In this document: positions 10,126 to 20,240 of the stretch, in pieces
How positions within the stretch are numbered: position 1 is the stretch's first letter
Layout of the letters: each line of letters opens with the position of its first letter
Source: Phycisphaerales bacterium
GTDB lineage: Bacteria > Planctomycetota > Phycisphaerae > Phycisphaerales > UBA1924
Assembly (NCBI GenBank): GCA_016709445.1
Contig: JADJMV010000006.1
Coordinates: 186,001-250,000 of the forward strand
Reading direction: 5' to 3'
Length of the DNA: 64,000 bases
The notes under the pieces: model-generated
The model's input: only the letters and a program-made list of their open reading frames with translations
The model's database searches: none
What the model was told of the DNA's origin: nothing
Program-made: the position numbers and the translations under genes

Positions 10126-10914
10126 TTGGGCGAGGATAGGGTCGTGCTGATTGTCGACGCCTACAACGTGCTCCACCTGCCCGAGGCGGCCGCAAGAGAC
10201 CTCGATGTCGCCGCCCTGTGCCGCTCCATCGGCGCCAGCCGGTATGCCGGGGGCCGAGTGGTCGTCATCTGCGACGGGGCCCCTGGATCTGGCCCCGAGG
10301 CCCGCGAGCGTGCGAGCGGAGCGGGGATCGACGTGGTCTTTGTCGGGGCCGGGCGGTCCGCCGATGACGATCGAGGCCCGCCTCCATCGACATGGCGGAG
10401 CCGGGGTCACCGTCATCAGCGACGACCGACGCCTGCGGCGGGCTGCCGGCCGGGCCTGCGCGCACGCTGGCCAGCGGGGCGTTTCTGGCCCAGATCCTGC
10501 TCGACCAGGCCTGTCGCCCCACCCGCCAGAGGCCCGCATTTACTAAGGATCTGCCCTCGACCGCTACTCGATCGCCCACTGGTTGTCGGAGTTCGGGTTG
10601 CCCGCCTCGACGTGCTCGCCCCGCGTCCGAACGCGCCCAACGGCGGGCCCCGGCGAGCGAGGCCTAGCCCCGCGGCCGAGACGCAGCAAAGAGCTGGTCA
10701 GGCTTCCCTGCCCGAGCCTCCCCCTGCCACGATTACGCCCAGGGAGACCTCCAGCCGAACGGAAGAGGCCGCCGAGGGGCTGGCGCGTCTTGAGGCCCTC
10801 CGCGAGGATCCGATCATCCGCGACGCCCTGAGGCGGGCGCGCCTGAGTCTCGAAGACCTGGACATGCAGCGATGGCTGGATGGACCGCCGGCCGGGGCCC
10901 GGCGGAGTGACTAA
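10126..10914 (+). CDS. NYN-domain (YacP-like) RNA-binding/nuclease protein, frameshifted
   Basis: The start LIVDAYNVLHLPEA and VVVICDGAPGSG are the hallmark strands of NYN/PIN-like domains, with the conserved aspartates D11-type (DAYN) and D in CDG. The middle continues in other frames (IEARLHRHGGAGVTVISDDRRLRRAA, then GAFLAQILLDQA), and the C-terminal part (EEAAEGLARLEALREDPIIRDALRRARLSLEDLDMQRWLDG) returns to the first frame. At least two compensating indels are therefore needed. YacP-like proteins act in rRNA/mRNA processing; the exact role here is inferred. The start TTG at 10126 is the best available. It converges on gltA with a 4-base overlap of the stop regions. Confidence 0.65.
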   Translation: MGEDRVVLIVDAYNVLHLPEAAARDLDVAALCRSIGASRYAGGRVVVICDGAPGSGPEARERASGAGIDVVFVGAGRSADDDRGPPPSTWRSRGHRHQRRPTPAAGCRPGLRARWPAGRFWPRSCSTRPVAPPARGPHLLRICPRPLLDRPLVVGVRVARLDVLAPRPNAPNGGPRRARPSPAAETQQRAGQASLPEPPPATITPRETSSRTEEAAEGLARLEALREDPIIRDALRRARLSLEDLDMQRWLDGPPAGARRSD

Positions 10915-11953
10915 CGCTCGGCGATCGGGATATAGGGGCGTCGTGGGGCCCGATGTACGCGGCCTTCGGACGGAACAGCCGGTTATCGCGGAGCTGTTCG
11001 AGGACGTGGTTGCTCCAGCCCGCGATGCGGAAAAGCCGCGAACATCGGCGTGAACAGATCGAGCTTGAGCCCGATGCAGTGGTAGGTCGTGGCGGAGTAG
11101 AAGTCGACGTTGGGGTAGATGCCCTTCGACGCGACCTCGCGCTCCATGATCTTCTCGATGGCATTGCCTTCGCGTAGAGATCGCTGTTGCCGGTATCCTC
11201 GGCCAGCTTCTTCGCGAGCTTCTGGAGGTCGGTCGCCCGCGGGTCTTTGGCCTTGTAGACGCGGTGGCCGAACCCCCATGATCTTCTCGTGCCGCTCGAT
11301 CTTGCCCATGACGTAGGGCTCCGACGGCTTCCAGATTCGGGATCTCGTTGAGCATGTGCATCACGCCCTCGTTGGCGCCGCCATGGAGCGGGCCGCGGAG
11401 GCTGCCCACGCGCCCGTGAGGGCCGAATACACGTCGGAAAGCGTCGAGATGATGACGCGGGCCGTGAAGGTGGAATTGTTGAGCCCGTGATCGGCGTGGA
11501 GGATCATGCAGATGTCGAAGGCGCGAGCCATGGTGGGGGTCGGCGCCTCGCCATTGAGCATGTAGAGAAAGTTCTGGGCGAAGGTGAGGCTGGTGTCGGG
11601 CTTGACGAACGGCAGGCCGCGACGGTGACGGTCGAAGCAGGCGACCAGCGCGGGAGCCATCCCCAGGATTCGGATCGACTTGGCGCGGGCCGCGTCCACG
11701 TCGTTGGCGTTCGGCGTGGTGTCGTAGAGCGTTGCTGCGCAGGGCGGCGGTGAATTCCTTGAGTTCGTCGGCCCGCGGGAGCCTGAGGTTCCACAGCAGG
11801 AACACCACCCTCCTCAAAGGTCGAGTTCGAGGACAGTTCGCCGATGGGGATGCCCACATACTCGAGCACACCCTTCTGGCCGTCGATGTGGGACATCTGC
11901 GTCTCGGCCGCGACGATGCCCTCCAGCCCCTTCGCGAACGTGGCGGTTGTCAT
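10911..11953 (-). CDS. gltA: Citrate synthase, frameshifted
   Basis: Condenses acetyl-CoA and oxaloacetate at the entry of the TCA cycle. From the ATG at 11953: MTTATFAKGLEGIVAAETQM, GVLEYVGIPIGELS, then LPFVKPDTSLTFAQNFLYML, the active-site region HADHGLNNSTFTARVIISTL, then FGHRVYKAKDPRATDLQKLA-type and YPNVDFYSATTYHCIGLKLD segments, ending YIGP...PYIPIAER-stop at 10911. These lie in several frames, so five or more indels are scattered through an otherwise full-length gene. A functional TCA enzyme is expected in this organism, so consensus error is the favoured explanation. Confidence 0.85.
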
Positions 11954-12013
11954 CCTCAAAGCCCTTCTCGGCAATCTATCGGTCGCGTCGACTCCCACGG
12001 GTGCGGGGAAAAG

Positions 12014-12019
12014 AGTATA
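12014..12019 (-). promoter_or_regulatory. Possible -10 box of gltA
   Basis: TATACT on the minus strand (12019-12014) lies about 60 bases before the citrate synthase start within the divergent gltA/rhomboid spacer. No convincing -35 box was found at 17 bases. Confidence 0.3.
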
Positions 12020-12077
12020 GGTTGGGAGCCGCGCCGAGCCACGCGGGACGGCCCCTCCCGAGTGGGTACCATCCGGC

Positions 12078-13218
12078 GTGTTCCTGCCCCTCGGGACAGA
12101 CCGGTACAGCCGCCGACCCACCGTGGTCACCTACGCCCTGATCGCCGCCAATCTGGCGGTCTTTGGCCTGCTGCGTGTCGTCGCGCAGCAGCACGCCGCC
12201 GAGGCCGGGCGGTGGGAGGCTCTGGCCACGCTGGTGCCCGGACGCTCGGCGTGGTGGACCTACCTGACCTACGCATTTCTCCACGCCGGCTTCGCCCACA
12301 TCGCGTTCAACATGCTGGCTCTCTGGGTCTTCGGGCCCGATGTCGAAGACCGGCTCGGCCGGATCGGCTTCCTGGGGCTCTACCTTGCCGGGGCCGTCGG
12401 CGCGGGCGCGCACGCCGCGTTCGACCGGCACGGCGTCGTCGGCGCCTCGGCGCCATCGCCGCCGTGACAGGCGCATTCCTCGTCTTCTTCCCCTATGTCC
12501 ACGTCCGAACCCTGGTGTTTTCTTTATCATCGGCGTGTCTCACATCACCGCCTGGTGGTTCATCCTCTTCGCCGTGGCCGCGGACCTCCTCGGGCTCGCG
12601 CGGGGCGGCGGCGACGTGGCCCACCTCGCCCATGTCGGGGGCTACGGCCTGGGGATGGGGGTCGCCGCGATCCTGCTCGCCACGCGGGTCGTCCCCAGAG
12701 AGCCCTACGACCTGTTCACCATCGGGCGGCAGGCCGCGCGACGACGGGCGTTCAAGGCGGCTCAGGCGACATCGACCTCCCGACGGGCCGTGGAGCGGCG
12801 CGGAACAGAGGCCCCCGTCAAGGCGCCCGAAGGGCCCGCCGCGGAGGCCCGGCTCCGAGCCCAGGAGCGGCTTGCCGCCGGGGATACGCCCGCAGCCGCG
12901 TCGGCGTATCTGGCCATGCGAAGCCTGCCCGGCGGCGCTCAGCTCCCCCCGCTCGGACGCAGCCAGCCCTACGAGATCGCCAACCAACTCTTCAAGTCCG
13001 GCGACTACGCCAACGCCGTCGATGCGTACCAACAGTTCCTCGCGGCCTACGAGACCGACGCCGAAGCGCCGCGCGTCATGCTCATGCTCGGGCTCATCAA
13101 CACCCGCTTCCTCAACGACCCCACGGAGGCGAAGCGAATCCTGACGCGGGCCTGAGATCGGCTCGCCAGCGAGGAAGACACCACGCTCGCGAGGGAACTC
13201 CTCGACGAGATCGGCTGA
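12078..13218 (+). CDS. Rhomboid-family intramembrane protease with C-terminal TPR tail, frameshifted
   Basis: The GTG at 12078 opens MFLPLGTDRYSRRPTVVTYALIAANL, with the family helices and the TYAFLHAGFAHIAFNMLALW motif. The catalytic serine motif GASG is split by a missing G near 12450 (GAS, then AIAAVTGAFLVFFPYVHVRT in a new frame), and a second indel lies near 12520. The second catalytic residue is the histidine in HVGGYGLG. After about residue 240 the protein continues into a soluble TPR-like tail (YEIANQLFKSGDYANAVDAYQQFL). An in-frame TGA at 13153 is followed by DRLASEEDTTLARELLDEIG-stop at 13218, so that TGA is probably a miscalled CGA. Confidence 0.75.
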
Positions 13219-13234
13219 AGGAGGCGGGCGAGCG

Positions 13235-13871
13235 ATGCGGACCGACCGGACCCGGATCAAAGTGTGGGATCACCAGCCACGAGGCGGCCGAGGCCGCCGT
13301 CGAGGCCGGGGCCGACGCGATCGGCCTGGTCTTCGTGAAGGACTCTCCACGATGGATCGAGCCGGCCTTCGCCGACGAGATCGCCGCCCAACTCCCGGCG
13401 TTTGTCTCGACCGTGGGCGTCTACCGCGACGAGCCGCTCCGCACGTTTCTCGAGATTGTCGAGGAGTGTCCCACGCGATGGGTCCAGCTCCACGGACTGG
13501 AAGACGAGCAACTCGTCCGCAACTGCGGCTGCGTGATCAAGGGCATCAGGTTCGATCCTGACACCATCGCCGACGAGCTGCTCCGGTGGAGCGAGATCGA
13601 GGAGGTGGATGCGATTCTCGTCGATGGCTCCGCCGGAGGCGAAGGGGTCGCCTTCGACTGGGCCAGCCTCACCGAGCCCATGGCAGAGGCGACCAAGCCC
13701 ATTCTTCTGGCCGGCGGCCTCACGCCGGACAATGTCGGCGACGCCATCCGAGCGTGCCGGCCCTTTGCGGTGGATGTCTCGAGCGGGTGGAATCGGGCGC
13801 CCGGTGTGAAAGACCCGGCGAAGGTCAGGGGCGTTCTGCCAGGCAGTCCGTCAGGCGGACGCCTGGCGTAA
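13235..13871 (+). CDS. trpF: Phosphoribosylanthranilate isomerase, frameshifted
   Basis: A TIM-barrel enzyme of tryptophan synthesis. After MRTDRTRIKV one base is missing near 13263, which breaks the family motif KVCGIT; the next frame carries EAGADAIGLVFVKDSPRWI, STVGVYRD, WVQLHGLED, KGIRF, ILVDGSAGGEGVAFDW, and the phosphate-binding LAGGLTPDNVGDAI and AVDVSSGWNRAPGVKD. The order and the total length of about 210 residues match TrpF. The last 15 codons may also be frame-shifted. The gene follows the rhomboid gene by 17 bases on the same strand and converges on aroK. Confidence 0.85.
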
Positions 13872-14397
13872 CCGGCGGCGACCCGGTCCGCGGCCGCCGC
13901 AGTATCGAGCAGATCGACCTGCACCACCATCGACGCCAGGGCGACGTACTGCGCGTCGCGGGCCGCGAAAACCGACTCGATCTCGGTCAGGTGCCGGAGC
14001 CCGGTGAGCGAGGGGCGATCGTCCCCCGGCGACGGCTTCCAGCCGGCGGCGAGAGTCTCCGGCTGGGCTCTCAGGATACACCAGCACATCTCCGTCCTGC
14101 GCGACGCGCGCGGCAAGTCAGCAGCCCGGGCGCCGTCCAGGCGCCGCCCCCAACGCGAGGATCTTTGGGCGGGGCCTGGAGCGCCGCGCGGAGACACTCC
14201 GCTTCGGCGGCCCGAAAGGCCCGCTCGCCCCGCGACCGCCACACGTCGGAGACCGACCCGCCGCCGAAGGATTCGAGGACGCGGGCGTCGAGATCCACAG
14301 AGGGGATGCCGAGCCGCTCGGAGAGCACCCGGGCGATCGTGGACTTGCCGCTGCCGCGCAATCCCATGAGGATGAGGTTGGGGAGCGAACGATTCAC
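13825..14397 (-). CDS. aroK: Shikimate kinase, frameshifted
   Basis: Phosphorylates shikimate in the chorismate pathway. The ATG at 14397 gives MNRSLPNLILMGLRGSGKST with the P-loop GLRGSGKST, then SVDLDARVLESFGGGSVSDVW and GERAFRAAEAECL. Further frames carry ILALGGGAWTAP (shikimate-binding GGG), DVLVYPE, and RPSLTGLRHLTEIESVFAARDAQYVALASMVVQVD. At least three indels interrupt it and the exact stop is uncertain (13825-13870). Its start lies 10 bases after the AsmA-like stop, so efp, the AsmA-like gene and aroK look like one operon. Confidence 0.8.
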
Positions 14398-14407
14398 GCG
14401 TGGGCTC

Positions 14408-16018
14408 TCACCCGCCGACCCCGAGCGGGGCGACGGAGACCTGGGGTTCCGCGACGGTCCCGCGGATCCGGTACGTGATGAGGCGGTCGGTCACCGACCC
14501 GAGCAGGTCGCCGACGCCGCCGAGCATCGACTGGAGCTTCTCCATGGGGCCGGCATTCACGGAGAGATTCAGCGTGCCATCAAAGGCGATATCCCCGTCG
14601 CGCGCGGGCGGCGAGGAACTCGGTGGTCACCTGCGATGAAGTGACGATGACCCCGCGGGCCCGAGCGTGAATTCGGCATCGGCCTTGTGGTTGAGTTTCT
14701 TGGACAACATCCCGGCGCTCATCACGTGCATCACCTGAGCGAGCTGGCTGGAGCCCGGGAAGCACCATCAGCCTGCCGTCGCGCACATGCGCATCGCCCT
14801 TGCCGTCGAGCGACGCGAGAGGATCTGAGAGGTCGGACGTCGCCGAGCCGCCGCCGGAAAGCGTGCCCGCCAGCTTCGGGGCTCGTCGGCCAGCGCCCAG
14901 TGCGCAGCAGCCTCTGCAGATCCAGGTCCTCGAGCGTCCAGAAATGTGGGCCGGCCGCGTGGACACCGTCGTCTCGACGTCGCCCTGGGCCGTGACCGCC
15001 GCCCAACATTTCGGCACGCAGGCTCGTCAGCGTCAAGATCCCCGAGCCGAGCGTGGCCTCGGCGGCGAGCCGGTCGAGTGGGATCTGGTAATCCCCGGAA
15101 GCGAAGTGTGTGCCGATTCGAGCGAGACCGTGGCCTGCAGCGAGCCGGCCAGAGGGTCGGTGAGTCTCAGCCGTCCCGACGCGGCCAGGTCGAACCGGCC
15201 CCGTGCCTCGTATGCAGCGACGAGCGTCTGGATCTCGGGGGGCAGGATCGACCTCGAGTCCGGGCCGAGATCGCTACTGAGGTCCAGGTGCTCGATCTTG
15301 GCCTCGGAGTGAGTCGAGACTGAAGGCCCCCTTGAGCTGGAGGCGAGCCAGGGGCCGCCGCCGAGTCGATGTCGAGCGTACCAGCCCTCCTCGCCGGCCG
15401 CCGGCGAGGCGATGATCGTCGTCGTCAGTCCGCGCACCACCATCGGGGGCGACCCGTCGGCCTGGTCGTAGGCCAGCGAGCCATCGTTCACCTGGATGCG
15501 CCGCAGGCGGAGGACATTGGAGAGCCTGAAACTGGGCTCGACCTCCTCGTCGCGTCCCGGGGCGGCCTTAGCGATCAGGCTCGGTCCGCGGAAGCCCGAT
15601 GCCCCATCAGCGCCCGTCTCCCCGGATGAGATGGACGACGGGCCGATCCAGGTCGATCCGCTCGATCACGAGGGGCTGCCCCAGCCTGGGCACCTCCGCC
15701 AGTTCCACCGTCATGCCGTCGAGTTCGAGCACGCGCGTGCCGTCCGGTGCCGTCAGGTCACGCCCTTGAGGTGGACGGTGCCGGGGCCTCGTAGTCAAGG
15801 CTCTCGAAGGCGATCTGTGGGACGAGGTAGCTGTTGGCGATACCGACGATCTGGGGAGCCGATCCAGCTCTCCAGCCGGTGGGCGACACCGCCCAGGCCC
15901 CTGTGCCGGGCCCCAGCGTCCGCAGCGCGATCACACCGACAACGCCGACGACCAGCAAAGCGATCGCGAGACCGACCACGAGAGGCTTCATGGCGCGGGC
16001 TGCGATTCGATTCGCCAT
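14408..16018 (-). CDS. AsmA-like membrane-anchored protein, frameshifted
   Basis: Begins MANRIAARAMKPLVVGLAIALLVVGVVGVIAL, a single N-terminal anchor, followed by segments typical of AsmA/DUF748-like periplasmic proteins: LTAPDGTRVLELDGMTVELAEV, LVIERIDLDRPVVHLIR, IQVNDGSLAYDQADG, IEHLDLSSDLGPDSRSILPPEI, and the C-terminal RLITYRIRGTVAEPQVSVAPLG-stop at 14408. These lie in different frames; six or more indels are spread along 1.6 kb. AsmA-like proteins act in envelope lipid transport or outer-membrane assembly; the precise role is not known here. Confidence 0.7.
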
Positions 16019-16050
16019 CGGGTACTCCCGGGCGCGTGGTTCCGTCAGGG

Positions 16051-16604
16051 TCAGGCCCGGGACTGATACGAGCCGTCGGTGGTCGAGATCCGGATCTTCT
16101 CACCCGTCGTAATGAACGGCGGAACCTTGGTCTTCAGCCCGGTCTCGCACACCGCCTCTTTGAGCTGGTTCGTCGCCGTCGCGCCCTTGATGCCGGGGGG
16201 CGGTATCGGTCACCTCCAGCTCGACGGAGGCCGGCAGCTCACGCTGATCGGGTTGCCCTCAAAGCAGAGCACCACGATCTGGAGTTGGGGACTAGGTACA
16301 GCATCGCGTTGCCCAGCACGTCCTCGTGGATCACGAGCTGGTCGTACGTCTCCGAATCCATAAAGGTCGCGCCCGTGCTGTCGGCGTAGAGGAACTCCAT
16401 CTCCCGCCGGTCGAGGTCGATCTCCTCGAGCTCATCGGTCGAGGCGAAGCGCCGGTCGATCAGTTTGCTATCGACCACGTCGCGGAGCTTGGCCTGGACG
16501 AAGGCGCGGAGGTTGCCCGGCGTCCGGTGCTCGTAGCCCACGACGACATACAGCTTGCCGTCAATCCGGACACCGTTGCCGATACGGAGATCGTTCGCCT
16601 TCAT
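16051..16604 (-). CDS. efp: Elongation factor P, frameshifted, with unusual tip loop
   Basis: Relieves ribosome stalling at polyproline. From the ATG at 16604: MKANDLRIGNGVRIDGKLYV, EMEFLYADSTGATFMDSETYDQL, then after an indel near 16283 VVLCFEGNPISVSLPASVELEVTD, and after another near 16198 GIKGATATNQLKEAVCETGLKTKVPPFITTGEKIRI with YQSRA-stop at 16051. Domain order and length (about 185 residues) match EF-P. The domain I tip reads TPGNLRAF: the residue that is a modified lysine in many bacteria (PGKG) is asparagine 31 here, in a part of the gene with no frame problem. Confidence 0.9.
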
Positions 16605-16721
16605 TCCTGGCTCCTGCCGCCTGCGGGGAGAGTGCTCCCGGGCGGGTACACTGCTTCGGGGGGCGATGGTAGCCCGCGAGGAGGCGGGCTGTCCCCGGGG
16701 GAGTGGGATTGGAGGCCTCTG

Positions 16722-17727
16722 ATGCGCAGCCTGGACCGCCGCTCGTTCCTTACCCTCACCGCCGGGGCCCTCGCCGGGACGGCCCTGCCCCTCCGATCCG
16801 CCCTTCTGCGCCCCCACAGGCGGGGTTTCCGACACCTTCTTCACCTGGCACGAGGTCCGAGAGGGCGTCCACGCGGCTGTTGATCTCTCAATGGGTGGCA
16901 ATGTCCTCCTCGTGACCTCCGGCGACCAGGCCCTGCTCGTCGACACCAAATTCCCCGCCTTTGCCGCGGCCTTGCGAGGGAAGGGGCCGGCTTCGGGGCC
17001 CCCGTCCTCACCGTCCTAAAGACCCACCACCACGGCGACCACACCGGCGGGAACGGCGTGCTCCACCCCAGCCGCAAGCTCGTCTCCCACGCCAAGGCGG
17101 CCGAGCGGATCGCCGGTCAGCTCGCCCAGTACGCCGGAGCAGCCAAGGGCGGACCGAAGCAGGTCGACACCAGCCGGCCCGGGGCCGACGTGGTGCTCGC
17201 CGAGGCCCAGGCCGCGGCCGAGGCCGCGCCGGCCTGGACCGCCGACCTGTTCGTCCCCGACGTGAAGATCGACTCATGGCCCCACGAGATGAAAGTGGGG
17301 GAGATCCGCGTGGTGCTTTACCACTTCGGCCCCGGACACACCGACAACGACGTCGTCGTCCACCTGCCCGACCTCAACGTCGTCCACACCGGCGACGTGT
17401 GCTTCCACGGGCTGCACCCCTTCTTCGATACCCGGCGGCGCGACCTGCAAGGGCTGGCGGTCGTCGGTCGCCAAGACCATCGACCTCTGCGACGGCCTCA
17501 CCGTCGTTATCCCCGGCCACGGCGAAATCACCGACCGCGATGGCCTCGAAGAGCAGGGCACCTACCTCGACCGGATCTGGGACCACGTCTCCGACGAGAT
17601 CCGAGCGGGAAAGACCAAGGACGAGATCAAAGCCATGCACTGGGACTTCATGGACGGCCTCGGCTTCGAGCAGATCAGGGAGCGGGCAATCGAGGCCGTC
17701 TACGACGAAGTCAGCCGCGCCGGCTAG
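16722..17727 (+). CDS. Metallo-beta-lactamase-fold hydrolase with Tat-like signal, frameshifted
   Basis: The ATG at 16722 follows a GGAGG at 16711 and opens MRSLDRRSFLTLTAGALAGTAL, a twin-arginine-like export signal. The metal site THHHGDHTGG is at about residue 105, followed by HFGPGHTDNDVVVHLPDLNVVHTGDV and, in a further frame, IPGHGEITDRDGLE. Indels near 16815, 16985 and 17460 separate these parts; the last frame ends EAVYDEVSRAG at 17727. The fold hydrolyses esters, thioesters or beta-lactams with zinc; the substrate is unknown. It is divergent from efp. Confidence 0.8.
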
Positions 17728-17745
17728 CCCTCCCCACGCCCTCCC

Positions 17746-17982
17746 CCGCACCCCGAAGGTGCTCAATCAGCCGTGGGTGGAGGCCGGACACACGGACCAC
17801 CAACACCCTCCCCGCACCCCAAAGGAGTGCACCCCCATAGCTGGGGTGTGCCTGAGTCCGACACCCGCGGCACCCCCACACCCTCCCGCACCCCGAAGGA
17901 GTGCACTCCTCTAAGCGGTGGGACCCGCGGCCGACACCCCCGGACCCACCCCCCCCGCCCCCCCCGCACTGAAAGGGTGCCA
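17746..17982. repeat. Four copies of a small GCACCCC-GAA-GGAGTGC palindromic element
   Basis: Copies of CCGCACCCCGAAGGAGTGCA occur near 17746, 17812, 17886 and (degenerate) 17964, spaced 66-78 bases apart. Each can fold into a short hairpin with a GAA or AAA loop. They fill the 300-base gap after the MBL gene, where no coding potential is seen. Confidence 0.65.
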
Positions 17983-18035
17983 GTCTCCACGCGCAGAACC
18001 GCCATGCCGCCCCACGCCGCCGCTCCCATGCACCC

Positions 18036-18678
18036 TTATCCGATCACCTCGCCCGCCTCGCCCCGCCTCGCACGTCGCAGCTCGAATGCGGCGGCGGTTC
18101 CCCTCGAACACCTTCGCCATGTCGGCCAGATCGTCGCGGGAAACCGGCAGCCGATGGTCCGCCGCCTCTCGGCGACCGCTCCGCCCCGCGGCAGGAATAC
18201 GCCCGCCCACTTCTGGCCGCTCCTGTCCCGGCAGAGCGTCGAGGTTTCCACCGCCACCGCGCCCATGCTGGCGTACGCCCGCTCCTCGTCCCAGGCGATC
18301 TGGTTCACATATCTGGTGCCGACCTCAGGTAGTAGGGCCCAGATCGATGGTGCCTCGGATGTCGAACCCGCCGAGCATCTCTCGGGCGCGGTGGTGACGC
18401 GGCGATACTCCTCCAGGAGGCGTCGGCATGGCGAGGTCGCAGCCGCCGCCCAGGCGGAGCCGCCGCGAACAAAGAACTGCGTGGTGATCTTGGCCTTGTA
18501 CCCATCGAGCAGTTCGACCGGCGCGGCTTCGTCGCCGATCCAGGGCCGCCAAGAACGCGATTCTCCGGAGAGAGCTTGTAGAGGTCGTGCAGCAGGCCCA
18601 CAGGGGCTCCACGTCCACTCGTCGAGCGTGGCGGCGACGCTCTTCCAGAAGTCTCGGTTCAGGGGTAGGCCTCGGCAT
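18036..18678 (-). CDS. Hypothetical protein, frameshifted (possibly DUF6155-like)
   Basis: From the ATG at 18678 the minus strand reads, in successive frames, LNRDFWKSVAATLDEWTWSP, LLHDLYKLSPENR, FLAALDRRRSRA, VELLDGYKAKITTQFF, RLLEEYRRVTTAP and VNQIAWDEERAYASMGAVAVET, ending GEVIG-stop at 18036. The pattern DLYKLSPENR...LLDGYKAKI resembles DUF6155-type helical proteins, from memory of that family. Four or more indels would be needed to restore it. No function is assigned. Confidence 0.4.
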
Positions 18679-19029
18679 CGGAGGATCGTACCGGGAGCGG
18701 CGGCCTCGTGCTCGACATGCTGCCACCGGGGCAGTGGGGACGCGCGGCAGGCGTCAGGGCAGGGCTACGTCTCTGGCCCAGACTGTGGCCAACGACCCCG
18801 CGAAGCACGGCACCAGCGTGCCCAACCAGATCGCGCCACCAGGAAGGCGGGCGACCGCTCCTCGTCCCCAACCAACGGAACATAGTCGCCCAACATCTGG
18901 TGATGGACGGCCGCTTCAAACGGGTGTCGGCGCGAGCCCCCTGCTGCGCCGGCCGCGAGTCGATCCAGGCTGGACGACCTGGCGGCGCGGGGTGGACCAG
19001 CTCGAGGACGAGCAGCGGAAGGAGGGCGT

Positions 19030-19246
19030 GTCGCGGCACGACGCTGGCCTCGCGCATCACGCGGCTGGAGCACGCCCGGGCGGGACCCGCGGCCCGTGCC
19101 GGCTCTGCCGGGGCTGCGGGACCGTGGCCCTCGTGGACGAGGCCGCGGGCGAGCGGGGTGGGGACGCCGCCGGCTGCGAGTCGTGCGGCAAGGTGTCCAA
19201 GGTCATCGTGCTGGAGGGGGACGGCCGTGCCGCGGACGCTGGCTAG
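19030..19246 (+). CDS. Small zinc-finger protein 1, frameshifted
   Basis: TLASRITRLEHAR in one frame is followed after an indel by GPCRLCRGCGTVALVDEAAG and GDAAGCESCGKVSKVIVLEG, ending at 19246. The CxxC pairs suggest a zinc knuckle. The same leader (TLASRVARL) opens the next gene, so the two are tandem paralogues. The start codon is not certain. The role is unknown; similar small proteins in Planctomycetota often sit in accessory regions. Confidence 0.45.
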
Positions 19247-19345
19247 CCGCGTCGCCCGCCTGAGGGCCGCAGGCCCCGCGTCTGCCCGGTGTGCGGCGGC
19301 GGGTGCTACAACGAGAATCTGCCGTATGTCGTGTACTCCGGACAC
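19227..19345 (+). CDS. Small zinc-finger protein 2, incomplete
   Basis: A GTG at 19227 opens MPRTLASRVARLRAAG, a paralogue of the preceding gene's start, and after a frame change reads RVCPVCGGGCYNENLPYVVYS. Reading then merges without a stop into the coding frame of the dockerin-tailed protein. Either the stop was lost to an indel or two sequences are joined here. Confidence 0.35.
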
Positions 19346-20240
19346 CGACGGGGCAACCTGGCTGCCTGACTTCGGCCAACCTGTTGAGGTGGACGGAAAC
19401 GCGACCATCGAGGCAACGACGGTGACTGCCTCTTGGGGCACTCCAGGGGATACGCCGTATGCCGTCGATCGGCGCTGGTGCCACCCCGCGATGGCGGTGG
19501 ATCCCAACAACGGGGATGTCTATGTGGCGTTCTACGCGCGGTCGCAGCCGGGATCGACCAACACCGACATCCACATTGTGCGCGAGTCAAGATGGCGCGT
19601 CCTTCGCGGTCCTCGCGGAGGATCACTTCGTGCTCACGGATCTCAAACTCCTGGGCCCCGGTGCTGGTGACAAACCACGGCCCAGACCAGATCATGCCGT
19701 CGATGGCGATCGACGGGTGCGGGGCGATCAATCTCGTCTTCTACGACAACCGCAACGACCCATACCTTGATGTCGACGTTGACAATCTCGATGTCGATTC
19801 GGGCGGCAACCCCATCTTTCACGAGGTGGATGTCTACTACGCGCGGATCACCGGGTTCGACACCGCCTCTCCCAATGTCTACACCAAGCGGCTCACCACC
19901 GCCCCGTTTCCCTGATGCAGGCCCCCTCCCAGCAACTGGGGGACTATCACCACATGGTGACGGCGGGCCCGGACAAAGAAGACGCTGTTTCGCGTACATC
20001 GCCCGGGAGTGGGACGGCAACGCGTGGAGCGAGCGGAACTGCTATGCCCACCGTATCAAGATCAACCGGTGCCTGAGCGATCTAAACCTCTCGGGCGGGG
20101 CGGACGGCGGTGACGTGGATCTGTTCGCTGACGCGCTCGCCAACAACGATCCTCTGGCCGATGTCAACGCCGACGCAGCGATTGATGGCACCGACATCGA
20201 ACTGTTCATCGACTCGTATGTGGACAACGGCGGCGAGTAG
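19345..20240 (+). CDS. Beta-propeller/sialidase-like protein with dockerin-like tail, 5' end missing and frameshifted
   Basis: The frame opens as DTDGATWLPDFGQPVEVDGNATI, with RWCHPAMAVDPNNGDVYVAFYA, then SQDGASFAVLAEDHFVLTDL, QIMPSMAIDGCGAINLVFYDNRNDPYLDVDVDN and YYARITGF in other frames; this style fits exo-sialidase/BNR repeats. The last part (INRCLSDLNLSGGADGGDVDLFADAL...DVNADAAIDGTDIELFIDSYV) is a dockerin-like pair of calcium loops, ending at 20240. No signal peptide or plausible start is visible, so the N terminus is missing. It is likely exported; the ligand is unknown. Confidence 0.5.

Noticed and set aside
13150..13158. Stop-codon readthrough or selenocysteine at the TGA in the rhomboid gene
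   Set aside because: The context is a TPR tail with no SECIS-like hairpin and lies in the error-prone segment; a miscalled CGA is simpler.
16051..16604. EF-P-like protein YeiP or aIF5A instead of EF-P
   Set aside because: Domain order, C-terminal VPPFITTGEKIRI and YQSR ending match bacterial EF-P.
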